Assembly: GCF_900091585.1 (NCBI RefSeq)
Contig: NZ_FMHT01000003.1
Location: 2,093,501-2,157,500 of the forward strand
Source of the DNA: Micromonospora nigra
GTDB taxonomy: Bacteria > Actinomycetota > Actinomycetes > Mycobacteriales > Micromonosporaceae
Length of the DNA: 64,000 nucleotides
Direction: 5' to 3'
The stretch's first letter is position 1, and every line of letters starts with the position of its first letter. The notes beneath the pieces were generated by a model that saw nothing but the letters and a program-made list of their open reading frames with translations, did not search any database and had not been told where the DNA came from. Below are positions 1-7,352 of the stretch, in pieces. Made by a program: the position numbers and the translations under genes.

Positions 1-376
1 GCAGGTCGCCGGTGCCGGCCCGCTCCACCGTCGACAGGGGCAGGGCGAGGACCCGGTCGACGAACTCCTCCCGCAGCTCCGCCAGCACCCGCTCGCCGAG
101 CCGGGCCGAGGCCAGGTGCGCGAAGCGGACCAGCACCGCCTGCGCCACCACGAACCCGGCGATGAGCAGCGCGATCCGGTCCACGGTGGTGCTCGCCACG
201 CCCCGGGAGATGCCCTCCACCAAGTCGCCCAGCAGGCGCGGGGCGACCAGGCCGGCGGCGGCCGCCGCCGCGTGCAGGCCCAGTGCGGCGGCCAGCGCCC
301 GTGGGTGACGACGCACCAGCGTACGGGCGTAACGGCGCACCTGGCGGGCGTCGGCGACGGGCAGCGCAGTGGCCAT
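1..376 (-). CDS. ABC exporter half-transporter, partial (N-terminal membrane part)
   Basis: The gene reads off the left edge; about 125 N-terminal residues are visible. They hold the first part of a type-1 exporter membrane domain, with hydrophobic stretches around residues 30-50 and 65-90. They also hold the basic, helical coupling-loop pattern LGERVLAELREEFVDRVLAL followed by LSTVERAGTGDL, which is typical of ABC_membrane domains. The ATG overlaps the stop of the upstream half-transporter by one base (TGATG), so the two are translationally coupled. They probably form a heterodimer. This partner would have to supply the working ATPase site, because its mate is degenerate, but its nucleotide-binding domain is outside the window. 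Substrate unknown. Confidence 0.85.
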   Translation of the reverse strand, partial: MATALPVADARQVRRYARTLVRRHPRALAAALGLHAAAAAAGLVAPRLLGDLVEGISRGVASTTVDRIALLIAGFVVAQAVLVRFAHLASARLGERVLAELREEFVDRVLALPLSTVERAGTGDL

Positions 377-2076
377 CAGTCCTCCTCCCGGCTGACCGTC
401 GCCCGGTAGCGCGGCTCACTGTCGAGCAGCTCGGCGTGCGTCCCGCAGGCCACCGCCTTGCCGTCCTCCACGAAGACCACCCGGTCGGCGCGGCCAAGCA
501 TCAGCGGGCTGGTGGTGCAGACCAGGGTGGTGCGACCGGCGCGGGCCGCACCGAGGCGTTCGGCGATGCGGGCCTCGGTGTGCGCGTCGACCGCGCTGGT
601 CGGCTCGACCAGCAGCAGGGCCTCCGGGTCGGCGACCAGCGCGCGGGCCAGCCGCAGCCGCTGCCGCTGGCCGCCGGAGAACTCCCGGCCCCGCTCGGCG
701 ACCCGGCTGTGCAGCCCGTCGGGCAGCGCCTCGACGATGTCCGTCGCGCCGGCCGCCGCCAGCGCCGCCAGGACCGCCGCGTCGTCGGCCCGGTCGTGCG
801 GGTCCAGTTCCGCGCGCAGCGGGCCGGTGAACAGGTGCGCGTCGTTGTCGGCCACCAGGATCCGCTCCCGCACCGTCGCCAGCGCCACGTCCCGCAGCGG
901 TACGCCGTGCAGGGTCGCGTCCGAGTCGACGTACCGGCCGAGCCGGTCGACGACGGCCGCCGCGTCCTGCGGCGAGGTGGCCGCGAGCGCGGTGAACCGG
1001 CCGGCCGGCACCGTCACACCGGACGCGACGTCCACCAGGTCACCCGGCCCGCCGGGCACGGCGACCGGCCGGGGCGGGTCGGTCAGTTCCGGGGCCAGCC
1101 CGAGCAGGCGCACCACCCGGCGGGCGGCTACATGCCCCCTGGTCAGCCGGTCCACCGCTTCGGTGAGGTTGCGCAACGGGCTGACCAGGAACGCCGTGTA
1201 GCCGTAGAAGGCGACGAGCTGCCCGGCGGTGATCTCGCCGCGCAGCGCGAACCGGGCACCCAGCCAGGTCACCACGACCAGGAACGCACCGGGCAGCAGG
1301 ATCTGCGCCGCCTCCAGCAACGACTCGATCCGGGCCACCCGCAGGCCGTCGACGCGCAGGCCCTGCGACTGCGCCCGGTAGCGGGCCGACAGCGTCTCCT
1401 CGCCGCCCACCCCGCGCAGCACCCGCAGACCGGAGACGATGTCGCCGGCGCGGGTGGTCAGCGCCCCCTCCGAGTCCCGGTAGGCCCGCTGCTGCCGGTG
1501 CAGCGGCCGGATCAGCAGCCCGACCACCGCCATCAGCAGCGGCACCCCGAGCACCACGACCAGCCCCAGCGGCACCGAGGCGGCCAGCAGCACCACGGCC
1601 ACCACGCCGACCGCGACGAGTGAGCCGGTGCCCCGGGCGGTGATGTCGAGGGCGTGGCCGATGTGGCTGATGTCGGCGGTGCCGATGCTCACCACCTCAC
1701 CGGCGGCGACCCGCCGGGGCAGCGCGGCTCCCAGCCGGTTGGCGGCCCCGACGGTGAGCTGCACCGTCCGGTACGCGCCGCCGAGGAAGTTGTGCACCGC
1801 GAACCGGTGCCGCAGGATCCCGGCGACGGCCTGCACCACACCCAACGCCAGCAGGACGAGGCCCCAGGTGACCAGGCCGCCCCGGTCACGGGCGGTGAGC
1901 GCGTCGATCGCCCGGCCGACGGCGGCGGGCATCAGGGCCTGCGCCACCATCCAGACGACGGCGAGCAGGATGCCGGCGGTGAACAGCACCTTGTGCCGGC
2001 CGGCCAGCCAGATCAGGTAGCGGGTCGCCGACCGCGCGTCGGGAACGCCGGGATCGCCGGCCGGTTGGAAACGCAT
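376..2076 (-). CDS. ABC exporter half-transporter with degenerate nucleotide-binding domain
   Basis: 566 residues: a six-helix exporter membrane domain (about 20-320) followed by an ATPase domain (about 345-566). The ABC signature FSGGQRQRLRLARAL (about 466) is intact. The Walker A position instead reads LAATSPQDAAAVV, with no GxxGxGK[ST]. Walker B ends LLLVEPTSAVD rather than LLLDEPTSALD, and the switch histidine is replaced (LVCTTSPLML). This protein should therefore bind or hydrolyse ATP poorly by itself but can lend its signature motif to a partner. The downstream overlapping half-transporter is the obvious partner. Such pairs are known among heterodimeric exporters, but loss of this many motifs is extreme. 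Exported substrate unknown. No clear Shine-Dalgarno was seen before the ATG. Confidence 0.85.
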   Translation of the reverse strand: MRFQPAGDPGVPDARSATRYLIWLAGRHKVLFTAGILLAVVWMVAQALMPAAVGRAIDALTARDRGGLVTWGLVLLALGVVQAVAGILRHRFAVHNFLGGAYRTVQLTVGAANRLGAALPRRVAAGEVVSIGTADISHIGHALDITARGTGSLVAVGVVAVVLLAASVPLGLVVVLGVPLLMAVVGLLIRPLHRQQRAYRDSEGALTTRAGDIVSGLRVLRGVGGEETLSARYRAQSQGLRVDGLRVARIESLLEAAQILLPGAFLVVVTWLGARFALRGEITAGQLVAFYGYTAFLVSPLRNLTEAVDRLTRGHVAARRVVRLLGLAPELTDPPRPVAVPGGPGDLVDVASGVTVPAGRFTALAATSPQDAAAVVDRLGRYVDSDATLHGVPLRDVALATVRERILVADNDAHLFTGPLRAELDPHDRADDAAVLAALAAAGATDIVEALPDGLHSRVAERGREFSGGQRQRLRLARALVADPEALLLVEPTSAVDAHTEARIAERLGAARAGRTTLVCTTSPLMLGRADRVVFVEDGKAVACGTHAELLDSEPRYRATVSREED

Positions 2077-2172
2077 GGCAACCCGACGCTATGGGGCGGG
2101 CCGGCACGGGCGCGAACCAATTAACGCCGGGCCGTGCCACAGGTCACGTTGCCGGCGCGGCCCGGCCTGCGG

Positions 2173-2427
2173 TCAACGGTCGACCTGGGTGAAGTCCCAG
2201 GAGTGCGGGGGCCGGGCGAGCAGCATCGGGGGCGCGTCGGGCAGGGGACGCGGGCTGCTACGCCACTTGGAGATCACCACCACCCGGTGGTCGGTGGAGG
2301 AGAACACCTCGCTGGACACGTGCAGCGGGTCGTGGTCGAACTCGGGCAGCGCGGTCTCGCAGACCCAGGTGACCAGGTCGGCCAGGGCGTACGGTTCCGC
2401 CCGCGCCTCCCACATCCGTACGATCAT
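2173..2427 (-). CDS. Small conserved-looking protein coupled to tsaD
   Basis: 84 residues from the ATG at 2427, which overlaps the tsaD stop as ATGA. A longer reading upstream exists but runs entirely inside tsaD. The protein starts [19 protein letters not shown] and has an alternating hydrophobic pattern with VVISKW in the middle, suggesting a small alpha/beta (possibly ferredoxin-like) fold. It ends with a proline-rich stretch. I do not recognise the family. Coupling to tsaD argues that it is real and expressed. It is the last gene of the minus-strand tsaB-rimI-tsaD run. Confidence 0.7.
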   Translation of the reverse strand: MIVRMWEARAEPYALADLVTWVCETALPEFDHDPLHVSSEVFSSTDHRVVVISKWRSSPRPLPDAPPMLLARPPHSWDFTQVDR

Positions 2428-3488
2428 GTGTCGTCCTCCCCCCGGACGCTGACCGTGGTCAGCGGCATGGCCGAGTCGGCGGGCAGGTCGAGTCGGCTGG
2501 GCGCGACACCCGAGGCGACCAGGTGCGAGCCGAGCGCGGCGACCATCGCGCCGTTGTCCGTGCACAGTGTCGGCCGGGGCACCCGGACCCGCACCCCGCG
2601 CGTCGCCGCACGCTGCTCGGCCATCGCCCGCAGTCGCGAGTTGGCCGCCACTCCCCCGCCGATCACGAGCGTGTCCACCCCGTTCGCCCGGCAGGCGTCG
2701 AGGGCCTTGCCGACCAGCACGTCACACACCGCCTCCTGGAACGACGCCGACACGTCGGCGACGGGCACCGGCTCGCCGGCCCGCTGCCGCGCCTCCACCC
2801 AACGGGCCACCGCCGTCTTGAGGCCGGAGAAGGAGAAGTCGTACCGGTGGGCCGCCAGGTCCTTCGCGGCGGTCAGCCCGCGCGGGAAGGCGATCGCCGC
2901 CGGGTCGCCGGCCCGGGCCTCCCGGTCGATGTACGGCCCGCCGGGAAACGGCAGCCCCAGCAGGCGGGCCACCTTGTCGAACGCCTCGCCCGCCGCGTCG
3001 TCGATGGTGGCGCCCAACGGGGTGACGCCCCGGGCCAGGTCGTCGACCAGGAGCAGGGAGGAGTGCCCGCCGGAGACCAGCAGGGCGATCGCCGGCTCGG
3101 GCAGCGGGCCGTGCTCCAACGTGTCCACCGCGACGTGCGCGGCCAGGTGGTTGACGCCGTAGACGGGCTTCTCGGCAGCGATGGCGTACCCCTTGGCCGC
3201 AGCCACCCCCACCAGCAGCGCCCCGGCCAGCCCCGGGCCGGAGGTGACGGCGATCGCGTCGATGTCGGCGAGGGTCACCCCCGCCTCGGTCAACGCCCGC
3301 TCCATGGTCGGCACGATGGCCTCCAGGTGGGCCCGGCTGGCCACCTCGGGCACCACCCCGCCGAAACGGGCGTGCTCCTCGACGCTGGAGGCCAGCGCGT
3401 CGGCCAGCAGGGTGTGCCCGCGCACGATGCCGACACCGGTCTCGTCGCACGAGGTCTCGATGCCGAGGATCAGAGGTTCGTCAGCCAT
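2424..3488 (-). CDS. tsaD: tRNA N6-adenosine threonylcarbamoyltransferase TsaD
   Basis: TsaD transfers the threonylcarbamoyl group to A37 of ANN-decoding tRNAs (t6A), working with TsaB and TsaE, whose genes are nearby. The 354-residue protein has the ASKHA ATPase fold. It opens [17 protein letters not shown], carries the metal-binding HLAAH motif at about 114-118, the loop [10 protein letters not shown], and the C-terminal [11 protein letters not shown]. Length is normal. The ATG at 3488 lies three bases after the rimI stop, so the two are almost certainly co-transcribed. The stop overlaps the next small gene. Confidence 0.97.
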   Translation of the reverse strand: MADEPLILGIETSCDETGVGIVRGHTLLADALASSVEEHARFGGVVPEVASRAHLEAIVPTMERALTEAGVTLADIDAIAVTSGPGLAGALLVGVAAAKGYAIAAEKPVYGVNHLAAHVAVDTLEHGPLPEPAIALLVSGGHSSLLLVDDLARGVTPLGATIDDAAGEAFDKVARLLGLPFPGGPYIDREARAGDPAAIAFPRGLTAAKDLAAHRYDFSFSGLKTAVARWVEARQRAGEPVPVADVSASFQEAVCDVLVGKALDACRANGVDTLVIGGGVAANSRLRAMAEQRAATRGVRVRVPRPTLCTDNGAMVAALGSHLVASGVAPSRLDLPADSAMPLTTVSVRGEDDT

Positions 3489-3491
3489 CGC

Positions 3492-4025
3492 TCAATCCTG
3501 GGTGCGCCGCATGACCAGCGCGTCGGTGTTGCTGGGTTGGTAGTAGCCGCGCCGTACGCCGATCGGCTCGAAGCCGTACGCCGCGTAGAGCCGCTGGGCC
3601 GCCACGTTGTCGGCGGCGACCTCCAGCAGGGTGTCCCGGGTGCCGAGCCGGGCCGCCTCGGCGAGCAGCGCCTCCAGCAGCAGCCGGCCCACCCCGCGCC
3701 GCTGGGCGTCGCGCCGCACGGCGATGTTCTGCACCCACGCCTCGTCGGGCGGGGTGGCCGTCAACCCGGCGTAGCCGAGCACCGCGCCGCCGCCCGCGCC
3801 GACGCCGCCCGTCGGGTCGGCTGTGTCGGTGGTCGTCGGATCGGTGGGGTCGGCTGTGTCGGTGGTCGTCGGGTCGGTGGCGATCAGGTAGAAGTGGCCG
3901 TTGGCCAGCTCGTTCCAGAACATGGCGGCGGACCACTGTTCCGCACCGAACAGATCCGCCTCGATGCGCAGCACCTCGTCGATGTGCCACCAACGGAACC
4001 GGTCGAGCCGGACCGGTGGAGTCAC
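3492..4025 (-). CDS. rimI: Ribosomal-protein-alanine N-acetyltransferase RimI, with repeat insert
   Basis: A GNAT acetyltransferase of 177 residues in the tsaB-rimI-tsaD operon, the usual place for RimI (acetylation of the ribosomal protein S18 N-terminus). The acetyl-CoA-binding motif is visible as VRRDAQRRGVGRLLLEAL (about 100-118), followed by the conserved LEVAADNVAAQRLYAAYGF segment. Residues 50-71 are an insert of two 11-residue units (TDPTTTDTADP) encoded by a 33-bp tandem duplication. It falls in a loop between early beta strands, so it probably does not break the fold. Start GTG at 4025. Confidence 0.9.
   Translation of the reverse strand: MTPPVRLDRFRWWHIDEVLRIEADLFGAEQWSAAMFWNELANGHFYLIATDPTTTDTADPTDPTTTDTADPTGGVGAGGGAVLGYAGLTATPPDEAWVQNIAVRRDAQRRGVGRLLLEALLAEAARLGTRDTLLEVAADNVAAQRLYAAYGFEPIGVRRGYYQPSNTDALVMRRTQD
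3814..3879. repeat. 33-bp in-frame tandem duplication inside rimI
   Basis: Two head-to-tail 33-bp units, 3814-3846 and 3847-3879, differ by one base (a/g near the end). They encode the 11-residue repeat TDPTTTDTADP twice. Because 33 is a multiple of three, the reading frame is kept. Confidence 0.95.
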
Positions 4026-4080
4026 GGTGTCACCTCGGATCGCGACTGCGGGGCTCGCAGACCCGGCTCACTCCTCGCGC

Positions 4081-4758
4081 TCATGGTAGGACCGGCTTTC
4101 GGGCGGTCGCCGCCACGGCGTCCGGGCGGCGCAGGTAGAGGGGGGTGAGCGCCTCGCCGGGCGCGGCGGCGCGGATCCGTTCCGCAGCCACCAGGGCGAG
4201 CACGGTGGCGTCGGGGTAGCGCGGCTCGGCCCGCACCGGCAACCCGAGGATGTCCGCGTACCGGTGGGCCCCGTCGCCGACCGCGCCGGTGACGGACAGG
4301 TCGCGGGCCCGCTCGGCGGCGACGGCCGGGGCACCGACCTCGGGGCCGACGATCCGCCGGCCCGCGCCGTCGTACACCGCCCAGTAGATCTCCCGGCGGC
4401 GCGCGTCGCTCGCCGCCAGCACCGGCTCGCCGGTGGCCGCCGGGCAGCCGATGGCGTCCAGTGAGCAGACGCCGTACGTCGGTATGCCGAGGACCTGCCC
4501 CATCGTGGCGGCGGTGACCAGCCCGACCCGCAGCCCGGTGAACGGGCCGGGGCCGAGCCCGGCGACGATCGCGCCGAGATCGGCCGGGCGGGCGTCCGCG
4601 TCGGCGAGCACCGCGCCGACGTGTGGGGCGAGCAGTTCACCGTGCGCGCGGGCGTCGACGGTGCACCGGTTTGCCCGGAGCGTCACGCCGACGGGGGTGA
4701 CCTCGACCAGGGCCGCGGTCACGGCCGGGGTCGAGCTGTCCACCACGAGTACGAGCAC
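4081..4758 (-). CDS. tsaB: tRNA threonylcarbamoyladenosine biosynthesis protein TsaB
   Basis: TsaB is the scaffold partner of TsaD in t6A synthesis. The 225-residue protein starts at a GTG (4758) giving VLVLVVDSSTPAVTAALVE, the typical TsaB N-terminus. A longer upstream reading would add unrelated basic residues, so it was not chosen. The conserved segments GLGPGPFTGLRVGLVTAATM and SLDAIGC are present. It leads the tsaB-rimI-tsaD run. Its upstream DNA is the 24-copy 8-bp repeat, which is therefore the likely promoter or leader neighbourhood. Confidence 0.95.
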   Translation of the reverse strand: MLVLVVDSSTPAVTAALVEVTPVGVTLRANRCTVDARAHGELLAPHVGAVLADADARPADLGAIVAGLGPGPFTGLRVGLVTAATMGQVLGIPTYGVCSLDAIGCPAATGEPVLAASDARRREIYWAVYDGAGRRIVGPEVGAPAVAAERARDLSVTGAVGDGAHRYADILGLPVRAEPRYPDATVLALVAAERIRAAAPGEALTPLYLRRPDAVAATARKPVLP

Positions 4759-4847
4759 GGTGAACCAGCCTAGCCGCCGCCGCGACCACCCCGGCCCGTG
4801 CCCCGCCACGCGGGTCGACAGGGCCGCGACGGCCGTGGTACGCGTGC

Positions 4848-5039
4848 CCGGTGGGCCGGTGGGCCGGTGGGCCGGTGGGCCGGTGGGCCGGTGGGCCGGT
4901 GGGCCGGTGGGCCGGTGGGCCGGTGGGCCGGTGGGCCGGTGGGCCGGTGGGCCGGTGGGCCGGTGGGCCGGTGGGCCGGTGGGCCGGTGGGCCGGTGGGC
5001 CGGTGGGCCGGTGGGCCGGTGGGCCGGTGGGCCGGTGGG
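4848..5039. repeat. Perfect octanucleotide microsatellite, 24 copies of CCGGTGGG
   Basis: 192 bp made only of the 8-bp unit CCGGTGGG, with no mismatch that I can see, followed by a partial CCGG. It fills most of the gap (4759-5084) between the start of tsaB and the end of the next upstream gene. Since 8 is not a multiple of 3, all three plus-strand frames read the same eight-residue peptide repeat (GRWAGGPV). The long plus-strand open frames here are therefore artefacts. The plus strand carries 24 regularly spaced GGG runs. Confidence 0.97.
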
Positions 5040-5084
5040 CCGGGCGCAGCGGGCTGGGACTTGGGGCGGGCAGGGCGCGGCGGT

Positions 5085-5936
5085 TCAGCTCGGGGTGCGG
5101 AACTTGCGCAGGAAGGCCGGCAGCAACCAGGGGCGGCGACCGCTCACCCGCATCTTCCCGGTCAGCACCGCGCGCAACCTGCTCATCCGGCCGAACATCA
5201 CCAGGTTGAGCGTGCCGGGGTCGTGGTCGATCCGGGCGTCGGGCCGGGCCGTCGGGTCGGCGAACGAGACGACCCCCCGGTGGAGCTGGAGGCGGATCGG
5301 GGCCGCGTACGCCGACCGGAACTCGACCACGATCGGGTGTTCACGGGGCGGCGCGCCGCCGTCGATCAGCCGCCCGTACCCGTGCCGGATGACCCCGACC
5401 AGGAAGAGTTCCAGGAACAGCGCGGCCTCCCGGCCGGGCAGCGGCCACGGACGGCCCACCGCGCTCGCGACGTCGTGCCCGTGGACGAGCAGCTCGTTGA
5501 CCAGGTGGCCGCACAGCCCGGCGAGGGGCACCCGGGCGTCGCCGAGCCAGGGCACCGTCTCGTCGGGGGACCGCCCCTCGCAGGCGGCCAGGAGCTGCGC
5601 GACGTCGGCCTGCAACCGGTCGAGCAGCGGCCCGGCCTCCCGCTCGGGCAGGTGCCGCAGCACCACCTCGTTCATGTCGGCGACGGTGTCGACCGTGACG
5701 CCGGGCAGCAGCTCGGCGAAGCCCGGAACCGGCAGGGGCGGGTGGTCGCGGTCCACCAGGCACACGTAGTACCAGGCGAGCGACGCCACGTGGGCGAGCG
5801 TGTCGGCGACCGACCAGTGCTCCGTGCACCTGGTCGACGCGTCGACGGAACGGACCAGACCGACGAAACGATCGGTCTGCTCCGCCAGGGCGACCCTCGC
5901 CACCTGCCACTGTTCCGCGCTGACCGTCGCCGTCAT
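5085..5936 (-). CDS. Maleylpyruvate isomerase family (mycothiol-dependent type) protein
   Basis: 283 residues from the ATG at 5936, which has GAGGGG just upstream. A further upstream start at 6005 is possible but less supported. The N-terminal half is a DinB/MDMPI four-helix metal-binding domain: HWSVADTLAHVASLAWYY near 40-57 and GHLVNELLVHGHDVASAVG in the middle provide the histidines. The C-terminal part (about 200-283) looks like the SCP2-like domain often fused in these proteins. The family uses mycothiol, a thiol of actinomycetes. The actual substrate cannot be told from sequence. It sits between tsaB and ung. Confidence 0.8.
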   Translation of the reverse strand: MTATVSAEQWQVARVALAEQTDRFVGLVRSVDASTRCTEHWSVADTLAHVASLAWYYVCLVDRDHPPLPVPGFAELLPGVTVDTVADMNEVVLRHLPEREAGPLLDRLQADVAQLLAACEGRSPDETVPWLGDARVPLAGLCGHLVNELLVHGHDVASAVGRPWPLPGREAALFLELFLVGVIRHGYGRLIDGGAPPREHPIVVEFRSAYAAPIRLQLHRGVVSFADPTARPDARIDHDPGTLNLVMFGRMSRLRAVLTGKMRVSGRRPWLLPAFLRKFRTPS

Positions 5937-6014
5937 CCGTCGCCCCTCGCGTGCCGTCGGGCCACCAGGGGCAGAGACTACATCGGACGGTGACCGGTTC
6001 GTCACCCCCGATCG

Positions 6015-6716
6015 TCAGCCCGCGGTGCGCTCCCAGTCGACCGTGGGCAGACCCGCGTCGGCGAGCGCCTTGTTGGCCGCGCTGAACGGCCGGCTGCCGA
6101 GGAAGCCGCGCGGGTTCATCGGGCTCGGGTGACCGGCCTCCAACACCACGTGTTGCGGGTTGGTGACCAGGGCGGCCTTCTTGCGCGCGTAGCCGCCCCA
6201 GAGCAGGAAGACCACCCGCGAGTCGAGGGCGTCGAGGGCCCGGATGGTGGCGTCGGTGAACTCCTCCCAGCCGGAGTTCGCGTGTGATCCGGGGCTGGCC
6301 TGCCGGACGGTCAGCACCGCGTTGAGCAGCAGCACCCCCTGCGCCGCCCAGCCGCTGAGGTTGCCGCTGCGGGGCTTCGGTACGCCCAGATCCTCACCGA
6401 GCTCCTTGAACACGTTGCGCAGCGACGGCGGCACCGCGACGCCCTCCTGGACGCTGAAGCTCAAGCCGTGCGCCTGCCCCGCCTTGTGGTAGGGGTCCTG
6501 CCCCAGGATCAGCACCCGGCAGTCCTGCGGCGCACAGAGCCGGTAGGCCGAGAACAGCTCCCCCACCGGGGGGAAGACCGTCGTGGTGGCGTACTCCCTC
6601 GCGACGAACTCGGCCAGCGCGGCCGTGCGGGCCGGGTCGAGGTGCGGGGTGAGCACGGCCCGCCAGCTCTCGGGTAGCAGCGCGAGCAGATCCAGCGGGG
6701 GGACGTCGTGGGGCAT
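6015..6716 (-). CDS. ung: Uracil-DNA glycosylase
   Basis: Family-1 UDG that removes uracil from DNA. The 233-residue protein contains the water-activating motif GQDPYH (72-77, catalytic Asp74) and the HPSPM loop near the C-terminus. FSVQEGVAVPPSL and GVLLLNAVLTVR are also typical. The ATG at 6716 is preceded by AAAGG. A TTG two codons upstream is in frame but less likely. Its stop lies about 80 bp upstream of the following gene start. Confidence 0.97.
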   Translation of the reverse strand: MPHDVPPLDLLALLPESWRAVLTPHLDPARTAALAEFVAREYATTTVFPPVGELFSAYRLCAPQDCRVLILGQDPYHKAGQAHGLSFSVQEGVAVPPSLRNVFKELGEDLGVPKPRSGNLSGWAAQGVLLLNAVLTVRQASPGSHANSGWEEFTDATIRALDALDSRVVFLLWGGYARKKAALVTNPQHVVLEAGHPSPMNPRGFLGSRPFSAANKALADAGLPTVDWERTAG

Positions 6717-6791
6717 CGGCAACCTTTCGCAGTCGTCCCGCGCACTCTAGGCAGCGGGTACGACAGCGCTCAGCCCAGGGCCAGACAGCGC

Positions 6792-7352
6792 TCAGCCCAG
6801 GGCCGCGAGGCGCTGCGCCCAGTCGCCGCCCACCGGTTCCAGCTCGACGACGCGGGTGTCGTCGTCCCGCCGGTCCAGGCGGACCCGCAGGTGGGCGTCG
6901 GCGAGCTGCTCGACCAGGCCCTCGCCCCACTCCACCACGGTCACCGACTCGTCAACCGAGGCGTCCAGGTCGAGGTCGTCGATCTCGGCGCGCGGGTCGG
7001 CGGCGTCACCCAGCCGGTACGCGTCGGCGTGCACCAGGGCGACTCCGCGTCCCGCCACCGGGTCCGGGCGATGCACCCGGGCGATCACGAAGGTCGGCGA
7101 GGTGACGTCGCCGAGCACCCCGAGCCCCGCCCCCACGCCCCGGGTCAGCGCGGTCTTGCCGGCACCCAACGGACCGGTCAGCAGGAGCAGGTCGCCGGCC
7201 CGCAGCAGGCCGGCCAGCCGCCGGCCGAAGGCGTGGGTGTCCTCCACCGTGGGCAGGACCACCCGACGGCTCGTGGGCCCGACCGGCGGGGCATGGCCGG
7301 CGGCGGCGCGCGTGGGCCCGACCGGCCGGACGGGACCGGCGGCGGCGCTCAC
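6792..7352 (-). CDS. tsaE: tRNA t6A biosynthesis ATPase TsaE
   Basis: P-loop ATPase that drives turnover of the TsaBD complex. Walker A GPLGAGKT lies at about 60-67, followed by the switch-like TSPTFVIARV segment and a conserved HADAYRLGDAAD. I start it at GTG 7352, which overlaps the stop of the upstream hydrolase as GTGA, giving 186 residues; an in-frame start at 7370 is possible. The first 30 or so residues are an alanine/glycine/proline-rich extension made of two 13-residue repeats from a 39-bp tandem duplication. Normal TsaE proteins are about 150 residues. Confidence 0.93.
   Translation of the reverse strand: MSAAAGPVRPVGPTRAAAGHAPPVGPTSRRVVLPTVEDTHAFGRRLAGLLRAGDLLLLTGPLGAGKTALTRGVGAGLGVLGDVTSPTFVIARVHRPDPVAGRGVALVHADAYRLGDAADPRAEIDDLDLDASVDESVTVVEWGEGLVEQLADAHLRVRLDRRDDDTRVVELEPVGGDWAQRLAALG
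7272..7349. repeat. 39-bp tandem duplication encoding the TsaE N-terminal extension
   Basis: Two adjacent 39-bp units (7272-7310 and 7311-7349) both begin CGTGGGCCCGACCGGC and end CCGGCGGCGGCGC. They differ at several internal bases. They encode two related 13-residue segments (AAAGPVRPVGPTR and AAAGHAPPVGPTS) at the N-terminus of TsaE. Confidence 0.9.

Noticed and set aside
4848..5039. CRISPR array
   Set aside because: Units are 8 bp and contiguous with no spacers, and no cas genes are present.
4433..5993. Long plus-strand open frames with GRWAGGPV peptide repeats
   Set aside because: The 8-bp repeat keeps all three frames open and gives the same peptide in each; there is no start context or homology, and the minus-strand tsaB and MDMPI-type genes explain the flanks.
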